Shown here piece by piece: positions 1-7,632 of a DNA stretch of 11,349 nucleotides (position 1 is its first letter; each line of letters begins with the position of its first letter). A program made the translations under genes and the position numbers. This stretch comes from Halanaerobiales bacterium (GTDB taxonomy: Bacteria; Bacillota; Halanaerobiia; Halanaerobiales; M55B127), in the NCBI GenBank assembly GCA_021736965.1, contig JAIPEV010000044.1, positions 1-11,349 of the forward strand, written 5' to 3'. The notes under the pieces are model-generated. The model made no database searches, had not been told where the DNA came from, and saw only the letters and a program-made list of their open reading frames with translations.

Positions 1-269
1 AGTTCATTTTTTTTCCATCTTTTTTCTTGTCCTTTGTTTAAAAGGGGATATATATCACTAATATGAAGAAAAGCATTTTTTTCTAAACCAATATCAACAA
101 ATGCTGCTTGCATACCGGGTAAAACATCTTTTACCCTACCCTTATATACATTATATACAATTTGATCATAGGTATCTCTTTCAAACATAATGTCAATCAA
201 GTTGTTATTCTCTTTAATAGCTGCTCTTTTTTCTCTTATACAAGAATTTATAATTATCTGTCTACTCAT
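1..269 (-). CDS. rng: Ribonuclease E/G family protein, N-terminal fragment (3' end outside window)
   Basis: Only the first 89 codons are present; the reading frame stays open to the window edge. The start is ATG at 269, preceded by GAGGTGA (282-276) with a 6-nt spacer. That ribosome-binding site lies inside the last codons of the upstream gene, and only one base separates the two genes, so translation is probably coupled. The visible part carries the start of the S1-like RNA-binding domain of RNase E/G, with the recognisable run GRVKDVLPGMQAAFVDIG (about residues 44-61) followed by KNAFLHISD. The family consists of Mg-dependent single-strand endoribonucleases acting in 16S rRNA maturation and mRNA turnover. 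The catalytic DNase I-like region and Zn-link would lie beyond the window, so RNase G versus RNase E cannot be decided here. A short Firmicute-type RNase E/G is expected. Confidence 0.93.
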   Translation of the reverse strand, partial: MSRQIIINSCIREKRAAIKENNNLIDIMFERDTYDQIVYNVYKGRVKDVLPGMQAAFVDIGLEKNAFLHISDIYPLLNKGQEKRWKKNE

Positions 270-270
270 T

Positions 271-978
271 CTACTTCACCTCTTTTTTTAACACTTTACT
301 ATTAGTTGGTTTATATAATTTGTCTTTCCTTTTTACATACAGTCCTAATCTTTTTATATCTGTCAGTGAAAGCTTTTTAATAATATTATTGGTATAGTGA
401 TTAAGAGCTCTGATTACTTCCTGTGGTCTTACATTTCCACTACTTCCAGTACTAACTGTAAACTCCCAGATATTACCTTCTATAATCTTTCCCGTATGAA
501 TCATTGACGCAATATTAATTTTTCTATTATCTTTATTTCTTCGATACCGTGTTATAGTCAGGTCTTTGGTTTTTATAAAATTATTAATTATCTTTGACTT
601 ATCAATATGTTTTTTGTTAAACCTTATTCTAAATTGATACTTTGCAGTATTTACAACTGCCTGTAATGATTTCTCATTATCACTTATCTCAATAATATCA
701 TTAACAAATAAACCATTAGGGAGTTTTGTATTAATCTGAGTCTTTATTTCTTTTAAAGATAATCTTTGTTTTAATTCCAAGTCAAAGTACTCCTCATAAC
801 CTATCATTCCAACCGGTAGGGGTTGAGACATAGCAAAAATAATGTGTGGGTTAAAACCCTGAGAGTACTTGAGAGCAATATTAGTTCTTCTAAAAGTAGA
901 TCTAAAAGTGCTCATCAATTCTAAGTGTGAAATATACTTTAATTGATCAAGTTTTTTATATTCAGCTCTTATGAACAT
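271..978 (-). CDS. TIGR03936/DUF2344 family protein, partner of the radical SAM protein
   Basis: A 235-residue protein resembling the TIGR03936 (DUF2344) family, recognised from the N-terminal pattern MFIRAEYKKLDQLKYISHLE and the following SQGFNPHIIFAMSQPLPVG (about residues 39-57). Its molecular function is not established. In many Clostridia the family is encoded directly after, or fused to, the TIGR03960 radical SAM protein, as here, so the two probably act together; RNA-related work has been suspected from the rng linkage, which is inference. The start chosen is ATG 978. An ATG at 987 gives three more residues, but AGGGA (992-988) abuts it with no spacer and lies 9 nt from ATG 978. With this start the gene overlaps the radical SAM gene by 17 nt (962-978), suggesting coupling. 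The C-terminus is lysine-rich. Confidence 0.85.
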   Translation of the reverse strand: MFIRAEYKKLDQLKYISHLELMSTFRSTFRRTNIALKYSQGFNPHIIFAMSQPLPVGMIGYEEYFDLELKQRLSLKEIKTQINTKLPNGLFVNDIIEISDNEKSLQAVVNTAKYQFRIRFNKKHIDKSKIINNFIKTKDLTITRYRRNKDNRKINIASMIHTGKIIEGNIWEFTVSTGSSGNVRPQEVIRALNHYTNNIIKKLSLTDIKRLGLYVKRKDKLYKPTNSKVLKKEVK

Positions 979-2842
979 TATAATCATTCCCTATAACATT
1001 CAAATCAAATTCTAAATTGTAACATATATTACAACCCTGACATCTATTAAATCTACATTCATCAGTTGTTTCATAACTTAATGCCTTATTTAATTCATTT
1101 TTTAAAAATTCATTATTCAATCCCATATCAATATGCTGCCATGGTAACAGTTCTTCTAGACTTCTATCTCTTAAATAATAATCTATTCTTACTTCTTCCT
1201 CATGAAAAGCTTTTAACCATAAATTATAATCAAAATGATCTCCCCAACCATCAAATCTAGCACCTTTATTCCAAGCATTAACAATAACTTTTGAAAGCCT
1301 TCTATCTCCTCTAGAAAATATGCTTTCAAGTAAAGAAAGGTCTTCATCATTCCAGCTAAAGTTGATTCCCTTTTTATTTAGATTTTTTCTTAGATAATTA
1401 AGCCTTTTTTTAAGTTCTTTCCTATCAATCATAGTCTCCCATTGAAAAGGTGTATTTGCCTTTGGTATAAATGTTGATATACTAACATTGATCCAGATCG
1501 GTTTCATCTTTTTATTGCTACTTTTTCTGATTTTTTTACCTAACTTTAATACATTGTTTACCATTTCAATTATACCATTCAGATCTTCTTTTTTTTCGGT
1601 GGGTAAACCAATCATAAAGTATAACTTTATTGTTGACCAACCTTCTGTAAATGCAGCCTTTACAGCCTCATAAAGATCATCTTCTGAAATACCCTTGTTA
1701 ATAACTTTCCTTAATCGATCAGTACCTGCTTCAGGTGCAAAAGTTAAACCAGTTTTTCTAATTTTTTGAACCTCATTAGCAAGTTTTACAGAAAACTTAT
1801 CAACTCTAAGTGATGATAAAGAAATACTTATTTTATCTTCTTGATATCTATTTATTAATTCTTTAACCAAACTATCTATTTCAGTATGATCGACAGTACT
1901 TAAAGAAGTAAGAGAAAGTTCATCATATCCTGTGTTTTTTAATATTTGATCAGCTAATTTTAATATTTTCTCCTTTTTTCTTTCCCTTGTCGGTCGATAA
2001 GTTATTCCGGCAGAACAAAATCTACATCCCTTAGTACAACCTCTTGAAATCTCAATAGTTGCCCTATCATGGACTGTTTCCATATGGGGAACTAAAAATT
2101 TTTTTGGAAAGTATGCTTCATTTAAATCTGACACTACCTGCCTTTTTATATTAGATTTAATCTTTTCATTATCTGGTTTTATACTCTCAATAGTACCGTT
2201 TTCATTATATTTAATGTTATATAGTGTTGGAATATAAACACCTGGTAAAGATGATAACTTTAAAAGAATTTTATCTTTTTTTAATCCACTATTTTTTAAA
2301 TTATAATACATATTAATGATATTGACTAAATCATTTTCAGCTTCACCAATAAATATTAAGTCAAAAAATGGAGCAACTGGTTCTACGTTACTTACTATAG
2401 AACCTCCCCCGATAACTAATGGGTCTGTTTCACTTCTATCTTTGCTATAAAATTCAATTCCTGCTAAATTTAAAATGGTTAAAAGATTAGTATAACTCAT
2501 CTCATACTGCAATGTAAAAGCTAAAATATCAAACTCTTTAGGACCTCTACCGGATTCCAGTGAAAAAATTGGAAGATCTTTTTTTCTTAATAATCTTTCC
2601 ATATCAGGCCAGGGTGAATATGCTCTTTCACAAAGAATATTACTTTCTTCATTTAGAAGATGATAGATGATTTTTAAGCCAAGATGAGACATCCCAATTT
2701 CATAAACATCTGGAAAAACTGTTAGGACTTTTATAGCTATTTCTTTCCAATTTTTTTTAATTATATTATACTCATTGCCAATATATCTTTCAGGTTTTGA
2801 TACATTAATTAGTTCATCGTATATTAGTTCTTTAACGTTCAT
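962..2842 (-). CDS. B12-binding-type radical SAM protein (TIGR03960 family)
   Basis: A 626-residue protein. Residues 1 to about 230 look like the N-terminal cobalamin-binding-like domain of this class: PDVYEIGMSHLGL near 44-56, then GGGSIVSNVEPVAPFFD near 145-161. The radical SAM core follows, with the CX3CX2C iron-sulfur motif Cys269, Cys273, Cys276 in RGCTKGCRFC. A second cysteine cluster lies at the C-terminus (Cys596, 601, 604, 607), possibly for an auxiliary metal site. The family has no confirmed reaction; by its fold it should generate a 5'-deoxyadenosyl radical, and methylation or methylthiolation of an RNA or protein is only a guess. The start is ATG 2842, with GAGGTG (2853-2848) 5 nt upstream. 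The gene follows rodA by 30 nt and overlaps the DUF2344 gene. The stop is TGA. Confidence 0.9.
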   Translation of the reverse strand: MNVKELIYDELINVSKPERYIGNEYNIIKKNWKEIAIKVLTVFPDVYEIGMSHLGLKIIYHLLNEESNILCERAYSPWPDMERLLRKKDLPIFSLESGRGPKEFDILAFTLQYEMSYTNLLTILNLAGIEFYSKDRSETDPLVIGGGSIVSNVEPVAPFFDLIFIGEAENDLVNIINMYYNLKNSGLKKDKILLKLSSLPGVYIPTLYNIKYNENGTIESIKPDNEKIKSNIKRQVVSDLNEAYFPKKFLVPHMETVHDRATIEISRGCTKGCRFCSAGITYRPTRERKKEKILKLADQILKNTGYDELSLTSLSTVDHTEIDSLVKELINRYQEDKISISLSSLRVDKFSVKLANEVQKIRKTGLTFAPEAGTDRLRKVINKGISEDDLYEAVKAAFTEGWSTIKLYFMIGLPTEKKEDLNGIIEMVNNVLKLGKKIRKSSNKKMKPIWINVSISTFIPKANTPFQWETMIDRKELKKRLNYLRKNLNKKGINFSWNDEDLSLLESIFSRGDRRLSKVIVNAWNKGARFDGWGDHFDYNLWLKAFHEEEVRIDYYLRDRSLEELLPWQHIDMGLNNEFLKNELNKALSYETTDECRFNRCQGCNICYNLEFDLNVIGNDYNVHKS

Positions 2843-2872
2843 TATTACACCTCTTGTCTATCAAATAATTGA

Positions 2873-4006
2873 TCAGAAATAAATTTTCTTTTTACGTATG
2901 TTTATATTAATAGCTATCCCAATTGCAATTAAAGAAACCACCATCGATGTGCCACCAGAGCTTATAAAAGGAAGTGGTATACCTGTTATTGGCATAATAC
3001 CCATTGTCATTCCAATATTTTCAAGAACGTGAAAGAAAAATAATGATATTATACCAACCATCATCAGTTTTCCAAACCTATCTTTTGCTTCTGTAGCAAT
3101 TTTGAAAAAATTCCAAAACAAAAAGAAAAATAGAACTAAAACTACAATTATTCCAACAAATCCAATCTCTTCACCAATAACAGAAAATACAAAATCATTA
3201 TGTTTTTCTGGTAGAAAGTTTAGTTGGTTTTGAGTACCTTGAAATAAACCTTTACCTGTTAACTTGCCTGATCCCAAAGCTATCTTAGACTGTATAATAT
3301 TGTATCCAATTCCTTGTGGATCAATACTAGGATTTATAAAAGCTATCAATCTGTTAATTTGATATTCTTTTAAAAAAGGTATTGATGTATTAAATATGAT
3401 ATGGAAAATAATAATTAAAAGCACAGTCAAAAAACCTCCACCAAAAAATACATATAAAAACTTTTTATTTATGCCTGCTACAAAGAGCATTATAAATAGG
3501 ATGAATAATAAGACTAACGCTGTTCCTAAATCATTACCCATAATGATTAATGAAAAGGGGATTATAAAATAGATGAATGGTAAAAGCAGGTCTTTTAAAG
3601 AATTATACTCTTCTTTACTATCTAATATACTAGCTAAAACAACAATTAATGCAATTTTAGATAGTTCAGAAGGTTGAAAATTTACAATACCAATATCAAT
3701 CCATCTCCGGCCACCACTGATATTAGCACCATATAAATATGTCATAATCAATATAATTACAGAACTACCAAATATTAATTGATAGTACTCTTTTAGAAGT
3801 CTGTAATCAAAAAATTGAATTATTATAGCAATTACAATACCCAAAATTGCAGCAATAATTTGTTTTTGAATATAAATATAGCCAGTAGTATCATTGTTTA
3901 CTTCAACGGCGCTGCTAACTGCAAATAATCCTATTATGATTAATAATAAAGTAACTATTGGTATATAAATATTAATATTTTTTAGAATTTTTTTATTCAA
4001 ATACAT
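2873..4006 (-). CDS. rodA: SEDS peptidoglycan glycosyltransferase RodA
   Basis: A 377-residue polytopic membrane protein of the SEDS family (RodA/FtsW/SpoVE) with about ten hydrophobic segments. Visible signatures are RWIDIGIVNFQPSELSKIAL (101-120), GNDLGTALVLL (157-167), PEKHNDFVFSVIGEEIGFVG (266-285) and GIPLPFISSGGTSM (342-355). Asp271 in PEKHNDF matches the aspartate known to be essential in SEDS polymerases. RodA polymerises lipid II into glycan strands for the side wall, paired with the class B PBP2, whose gene lies in the same unit. FtsW or SpoVE are alternatives from sequence alone, but the mreBCD-mrdA context and extracytoplasmic-loop style favour RodA. ATG 4006 is preceded by AAAGGAAG, which overlaps the minE stop; the gap to minE is 12 nt. 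Confidence 0.94.
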   Translation of the reverse strand: MYLNKKILKNINIYIPIVTLLLIIIGLFAVSSAVEVNNDTTGYIYIQKQIIAAILGIVIAIIIQFFDYRLLKEYYQLIFGSSVIILIMTYLYGANISGGRRWIDIGIVNFQPSELSKIALIVVLASILDSKEEYNSLKDLLLPFIYFIIPFSLIIMGNDLGTALVLLFILFIMLFVAGINKKFLYVFFGGGFLTVLLIIIFHIIFNTSIPFLKEYQINRLIAFINPSIDPQGIGYNIIQSKIALGSGKLTGKGLFQGTQNQLNFLPEKHNDFVFSVIGEEIGFVGIIVVLVLFFFLFWNFFKIATEAKDRFGKLMMVGIISLFFFHVLENIGMTMGIMPITGIPLPFISSGGTSMVVSLIAIGIAININIRKKKIYF

Positions 4007-4018
4007 TCTTTTCTTCCT

Positions 4019-4288
4019 TTATGACCTTTTATTCCGCCTAAGAGGAAAATTTGCAACCATTGCCATCATTTGATCTTCTCTATTTATCTCCATTTTAATT
4101 TCTCTTTCATCTACATCTACATATTTTTTCATAACTTTGAGTAAATCCTTTTTAAGAGATTCCATTTCTGATGGAGATAATTTTATTCTGTCTTGAACTA
4201 AAATGAACTGTAATCTTTCTTTTGCAACATTTTTACTTGAGTCATCTTTTTTCTTTTTTTTAAATCCTAAAAATTCTAATAAACCGAT
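4019..4288 (-). CDS. minE: Cell division topological specificity factor MinE, apparent ATC start
   Basis: An 89-residue MinE, close to the usual length of about 88. It has an N-terminal hydrophobic membrane-targeting stretch (GLLEFLGF, 2-9), a lysine run (10-14), the MinD-contact segment AKERLQFILVQDR (22-34), and the C-terminal topological-specificity domain with LKKDLLKVMKKYVDVD (45-60) and the strand REIKMEIN. MinE stimulates the MinD ATPase and drives pole-to-pole oscillation. The frame opens immediately after the in-frame TAA of minD (4309-4307) and contains no ATG, GTG or TTG before codon 42, which lies inside the folded domain. ATC at 4288 is 8 nt from AAGGGGG (4303-4297) and gives the expected N-terminus. 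The ATT two codons upstream is only 2 nt from that site. Identity is firm; the start is an inference. Confidence 0.93.
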   Translation of the reverse strand: MGLLEFLGFKKKKKDDSSKNVAKERLQFILVQDRIKLSPSEMESLKKDLLKVMKKYVDVDEREIKMEINREDQMMAMVANFPLRRNKRS

Positions 4289-4296
4289 TGTAATTA

Positions 4297-4303
4297 CCCC
4301 CTT
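4297..4303 (-). promoter_or_regulatory. Ribosome-binding site deciding the minE start
   Basis: On the minus strand the site reads AAGGGGGT, which pairs with the 16S anti-Shine-Dalgarno with a single G-U wobble relative to AAGGAGGT. It lies in the 18-nt minD-minE gap. The spacer to ATC 4288 is 8 nt, the usual range, against 2 nt to ATT 4294. A site this strong makes initiation at a non-AUG codon plausible. Confidence 0.75.
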
Positions 4304-4306
4304 CTT

Positions 4307-5101
4307 TTATGAAAGACTAAATATTTTTTTAAGTTTTGTAAAAAAACCATCATCTTCAAGAGTTAAAAAAGTTACTTCTTGTCCTGTTATTCTTTTAGCA
4401 ATATTTTTAAAAGCCTGACCGGCTTTAGGATCTTCTTTTAAAACAACAGGTTCACCTCTGTTTGATGAAACAATTATTACACTATCCTCAGGTACTATAC
4501 CTTTAAGCTTTACTGCAAGAATTTCAATAATGTCTTCAATGTCCATCATATCTCCTCTTTTAACCATTTCAGGATTTATCCTATTAATAATTACCTCTGG
4601 ATTTTTTAATCCCTCAGCTTCCAGTAGTCCAATGATTCTATCAGCATCTCTAACTGCTGATACTTCAGGAGTTGTAACAATTAAAGCAAAATCAGCACCA
4701 GCAATAGCATTTTTAAATCCTTGTTCAATTCCAGCTGGTGAGTCAATTATCACGTAGTCCATCTCTTTTTTTAAATCTTTAACTAATTTTTTCATCTGAC
4801 TAGGTTTTACTGCTGTTTTATCTCTAGTTTGAGCGGCAGGTAGTAAGAATAAATTTTTATGCCTCTTATCTCTAATTAAGGCCTGTTCTAATCTACAGTT
4901 TTCTTCTACTACATCCACAATATCATATACTATTCTGTTTTCTAATCCCATTACCACATCTAAGTTTCTTAATCCTATGTCAGCATCTATCAAACAAACC
5001 TTATGATCCATCATAGCTAATGCAGTACCTAAATTTGCAACTGTTGTTGTTTTGCCAACTCCACCTTTACCCGAAGTTATTACTAATGATTTTCCAGCCA
5101 A
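4307..5101 (-). CDS. minD: Septum site-determining ATPase MinD
   Basis: A 264-residue ParA/MinD-type ATPase. The deviant Walker A motif GKGGVGKT is at residues 11-18, with signature Lys12 and P-loop Lys17. The Walker A' region IDADIGLRNLDVVMGLENR follows from 38, and the Walker B-type segment YVIIDSPAGIE lies mid-protein. The C-terminus FFTKLKKIFSLS (253-264) is the amphipathic membrane-targeting helix. ATP-bound MinD dimerises on the membrane, recruits MinC, and is released by MinE. The start is TTG 5101, placed 6 nt after GGAGGG (5113-5108), and gives the typical MAGKSLVITSGKGG beginning. minD lies 24 nt after minC. Its TAA stop is in the same frame as minE. Confidence 0.97.
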   Translation of the reverse strand: MAGKSLVITSGKGGVGKTTTVANLGTALAMMDHKVCLIDADIGLRNLDVVMGLENRIVYDIVDVVEENCRLEQALIRDKRHKNLFLLPAAQTRDKTAVKPSQMKKLVKDLKKEMDYVIIDSPAGIEQGFKNAIAGADFALIVTTPEVSAVRDADRIIGLLEAEGLKNPEVIINRINPEMVKRGDMMDIEDIIEILAVKLKGIVPEDSVIIVSSNRGEPVVLKEDPKAGQAFKNIAKRITGQEVTFLTLEDDGFFTKLKKIFSLS

Positions 5102-5125
5102 TTTGTTCCCTCCATTACTAATTTT

Positions 5126-5740
5126 TTATATTTCAAAGTCTTCAACCATAATTTTACCATCCTGAATAAATGCTTTTTCCGGTTTAATATTTTTACTTTT
5201 AAAAGAGCCTTCAGGAGGTCTTGCAATTTTATTAGAAAGTCTTAACTGGGTAGGTTCTAATTTCAATGCAGCTACAAAAGCATGATCAGAACCACCAGCT
5301 CCGGCATGAACAACACCTCTAATTTTTCCAAATACTATAACATCACCACCAGCTATTACCTCAGCTCCTGGATTAATATCTCCAATGATTACTACATTAC
5401 CTGCTTTTTTTACTTTTTGACCAGATCTTAATGTTCTATTTATTAATACAGTTTCCCCATTGTCTTTTATTTTAATTACCTCATCTTTGATCGGCTTGCT
5501 TGTAAAGACTATACTTTTGACATCTTTATAGCCTCTTACAATATTAACAATTTGGTTTAGTTGATCAATTTTAAAGCTACATTTTGAAATATTTATATAC
5601 ATATCAGAGCCTGCATAAAAATTAGTGGCGCTTTCTACATGATCTTGTAAAGCTTTTTTTAGATCATTAAATCTTGTATTTGGATTAATAGATAAAACTA
5701 TTCCTTTTTTTGTAACCTTAAAAGAGATTGATGATCTCAT
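5126..5740 (-). CDS. minC: Septum site-determining inhibitor MinC
   Basis: A 204-residue protein with the two MinC domains: an N-terminal FtsZ-antagonising domain (about 1-85) and a C-terminal right-handed beta-helix domain that dimerises and binds MinD. The latter shows the conserved RSGQ motif (95-98), GDINPGAEVIAGGDVIVFG (110-128) and KIRGVVHAGAGG (129-140). MinC blocks FtsZ assembly wherever MinD places it, mainly at the poles. The start chosen is ATG 5740, with AAAGGA (5750-5745) upstream. An in-frame GTG at 5758 would add six residues, but this purine-rich site would then lie inside the gene and no comparable site precedes that GTG. The 47-nt gap to mrdA upstream is among the longest in the window and very AT-rich. 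Confidence 0.95.
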   Translation of the reverse strand: MRSSISFKVTKKGIVLSINPNTRFNDLKKALQDHVESATNFYAGSDMYINISKCSFKIDQLNQIVNIVRGYKDVKSIVFTSKPIKDEVIKIKDNGETVLINRTLRSGQKVKKAGNVVIIGDINPGAEVIAGGDVIVFGKIRGVVHAGAGGSDHAFVAALKLEPTQLRLSNKIARPPEGSFKSKNIKPEKAFIQDGKIMVEDFEI

Positions 5741-5787
5741 AATATCCTTTCCTTTCACTAAATATATATTTTATTATTAAATACTTT

Positions 5788-7632
5788 TTAAGTTTTTTGA
5801 TCATTAACTTTAAAGTATTTTTTTATAATATCTCCTGCAATTGGTAGTGTATATGAACTGGAACTTCCATTTTCTAAAAATACCAAAACTGTTATTTCAG
5901 GATTATCTATTGGAGCATAACCTCCAAACCAACCATGACTTACTTCTTCAGTTCCAGTTTGAGCAGTTCCTGTTTTGCCAGCAACTTTTATAGGAAAATC
6001 TCTAAATGTACTTCTTGCAGTTCCATATGAAGACATTGTTACCTCTTTCATTCCTTGATGAAGTATTTGATATAAATCTTGATCAAATCCTAGCTTTTTT
6101 AATACTTTTGGCTTTTGATCATATATTACTTTCCCTTCATAATCAATAATCTTATCCACAATAAAAGGTTGATATAAAGTCCCTTGATTTGCAACTGCCG
6201 AAATATAATTAACTAACTGGATTGGTGTTGTTAATAATCCTCCCTGCCCAATTGATAAATTCACTGAATCTCCGGGGTACCAGTTGCCATCATATTCATC
6301 TAAAGCCATCTTTGGAACTGAACCGCTTTTTTCTTCAGGCAAGTCAATATTTGTTTTATTATCTAGACCATAATCAATAGCAGTTTGAACTAATTTTTCT
6401 CCCCTATATCTTTCATATAACTGATATCCTATTTTATAAAATATAATATTATTAGATCGAGCAATCGCTTTTGTAAAGTTTAATTTTCCTTCACCACCAG
6501 AATGCCAGTTCTTAAATGGTCTTGACCAGTTTGGGAGATAAAATAAACCATTATCATCTACGAACTCTGTACTCTGCTTTACATTTAAATATTCAATAGC
6601 AGCAGTTCCAGTTACTAATTTAAAAAGTGAGCCAGGAGGTACAGCTGCCATTATATTCCTATTTAATAGAGGTTTCATAAGATCTGAAGAAAACTTTTCA
6701 AAGTCTTTTTCAGTAAGTCCCCCAGAAAATGTATTTAAATCAAAGTCTGGAAAACTAGCCATTGCTAATATCATACCATTATTAGGATTTATAACAATTG
6801 CAGATCCACCTGTTGGAGAATACATCTCTTCATCTTCTTCTGCTAGTTTAATTAATTGATTAATATGATCTGATAATATATTTTCAACTTCTTTTTGAAA
6901 ATTATAGTCAATATTTAATATGATATCATTGCCTGGGATTGGAGGCTTAATACCCAATACTTTTACCATTTCACCTAGGTTGTTTACTTCAATTTGTCTG
7001 ACCCCATTTGAACCCTTTAGATATGGTTCATATTCTTTTTCCAATCCAGTCTTACCAATCATATCCTGTACATGATAACTATTTATTCCCTGTGTTGAGT
7101 TATATCTAAGTTCTTCTAAACTTATTTCTCCAATATACCCGATCATGTGAGCTGCTAGATTATCATAAACATATTCCCTTAATGAAGATTCTCTCACTAA
7201 AATCCCTGGTAATTCTTTTTTATTTTCTGTTACTATAATCATATCTCTTTGACTAATATTACGCTTAATTAATAAGGCATTTTCTCTATTGACTTTGTCT
7301 TTACTATAGTTATAGTTTTCTGATAAAAGCTCATATGATAAAGAGGTTAACTTTGAAACATTTCTCAGTAATAAACTTATATCTACATTTGGAGGTACCT
7401 CGTTGGGTAATAGATATAAGTTATGTGATAAATTGTTATTTGCTAAGATAATACCATTTTTATCAATGATCTTTCCCCTGGGTGCAGTTATAGGTCTAAA
7501 AGAGGTTCTATTACCTTCAGACAAGTTATAGTAATATTCGCCCTCTAAAATTTGCAGCTGAAATGCTCTAAAAGCTAACAGGACAAGTATTACAATTACA
7601 AATATTTTAAGTATTTTAATTTTATTTTTCAT
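5788..7632 (-). CDS. mrdA: Penicillin-binding protein 2, elongation transpeptidase
   Basis: A class B PBP of 614 residues from the chosen start. It has a short cytoplasmic tail, a single N-terminal membrane segment (about 7-28), a PBP dimerisation domain containing RPITAPRGKI and the loop near DMIGKTGLEKEYEPYL, and a transpeptidase domain. The catalytic motifs are SxxK at Ser335-Lys338 (PPGSLFK), SxN at Ser393-Asn395 (RSNN), and KTG at 553-555 (AGKTGTAQTG). The protein cross-links side-wall peptidoglycan and is the partner of RodA. ATG 7632 is favoured because GGTGA (7645-7641) lies 8 nt upstream; an in-frame ATG at 7647 has no obvious site and would add five residues. From 7632 it overlaps the end of mreD by 11 nt. 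SpoVD or PBP3-like roles are less likely given the mre context. Confidence 0.93.
   Translation of the reverse strand: MKNKIKILKIFVIVILVLLAFRAFQLQILEGEYYYNLSEGNRTSFRPITAPRGKIIDKNGIILANNNLSHNLYLLPNEVPPNVDISLLLRNVSKLTSLSYELLSENYNYSKDKVNRENALLIKRNISQRDMIIVTENKKELPGILVRESSLREYVYDNLAAHMIGYIGEISLEELRYNSTQGINSYHVQDMIGKTGLEKEYEPYLKGSNGVRQIEVNNLGEMVKVLGIKPPIPGNDIILNIDYNFQKEVENILSDHINQLIKLAEEDEEMYSPTGGSAIVINPNNGMILAMASFPDFDLNTFSGGLTEKDFEKFSSDLMKPLLNRNIMAAVPPGSLFKLVTGTAAIEYLNVKQSTEFVDDNGLFYLPNWSRPFKNWHSGGEGKLNFTKAIARSNNIIFYKIGYQLYERYRGEKLVQTAIDYGLDNKTNIDLPEEKSGSVPKMALDEYDGNWYPGDSVNLSIGQGGLLTTPIQLVNYISAVANQGTLYQPFIVDKIIDYEGKVIYDQKPKVLKKLGFDQDLYQILHQGMKEVTMSSYGTARSTFRDFPIKVAGKTGTAQTGTEEVSHGWFGGYAPIDNPEITVLVFLENGSSSSYTLPIAGDIIKKYFKVNDQKT

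Noticed and set aside
1066..1673. Plus-strand frames of about 60 codons opposite the radical SAM gene
   Set aside because: They are short, low-complexity and overlap a strongly supported gene; no ribosome-binding site or family resemblance was seen.
2860..2873. Inverted repeat ATCAA-ATAA-TTGAT between rodA and the radical SAM gene, considered as a terminator
   Set aside because: A five-pair AT-rich stem without a following T-run on the coding strand is too weak, and it overlaps the rodA stop codon.
4203..4757. Plus-strand frames of 71 and 75 codons opposite minE and minD
   Set aside because: They are shadows of minE and minD; their composition follows the antisense of conserved motifs.
5741..5758. 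GTG 5758 as the minC start
   Set aside because: The purine-rich ribosome-binding site lies downstream of it, correctly spaced for ATG 5740.
5741..5787. Possible internal promoter in the mrdA-minC gap (TATATT-like element)
   Set aside because: The gap is almost pure A/T, so -10-like hexamers are expected by chance, and no convincing -35 at 16-18 nt spacing was seen.
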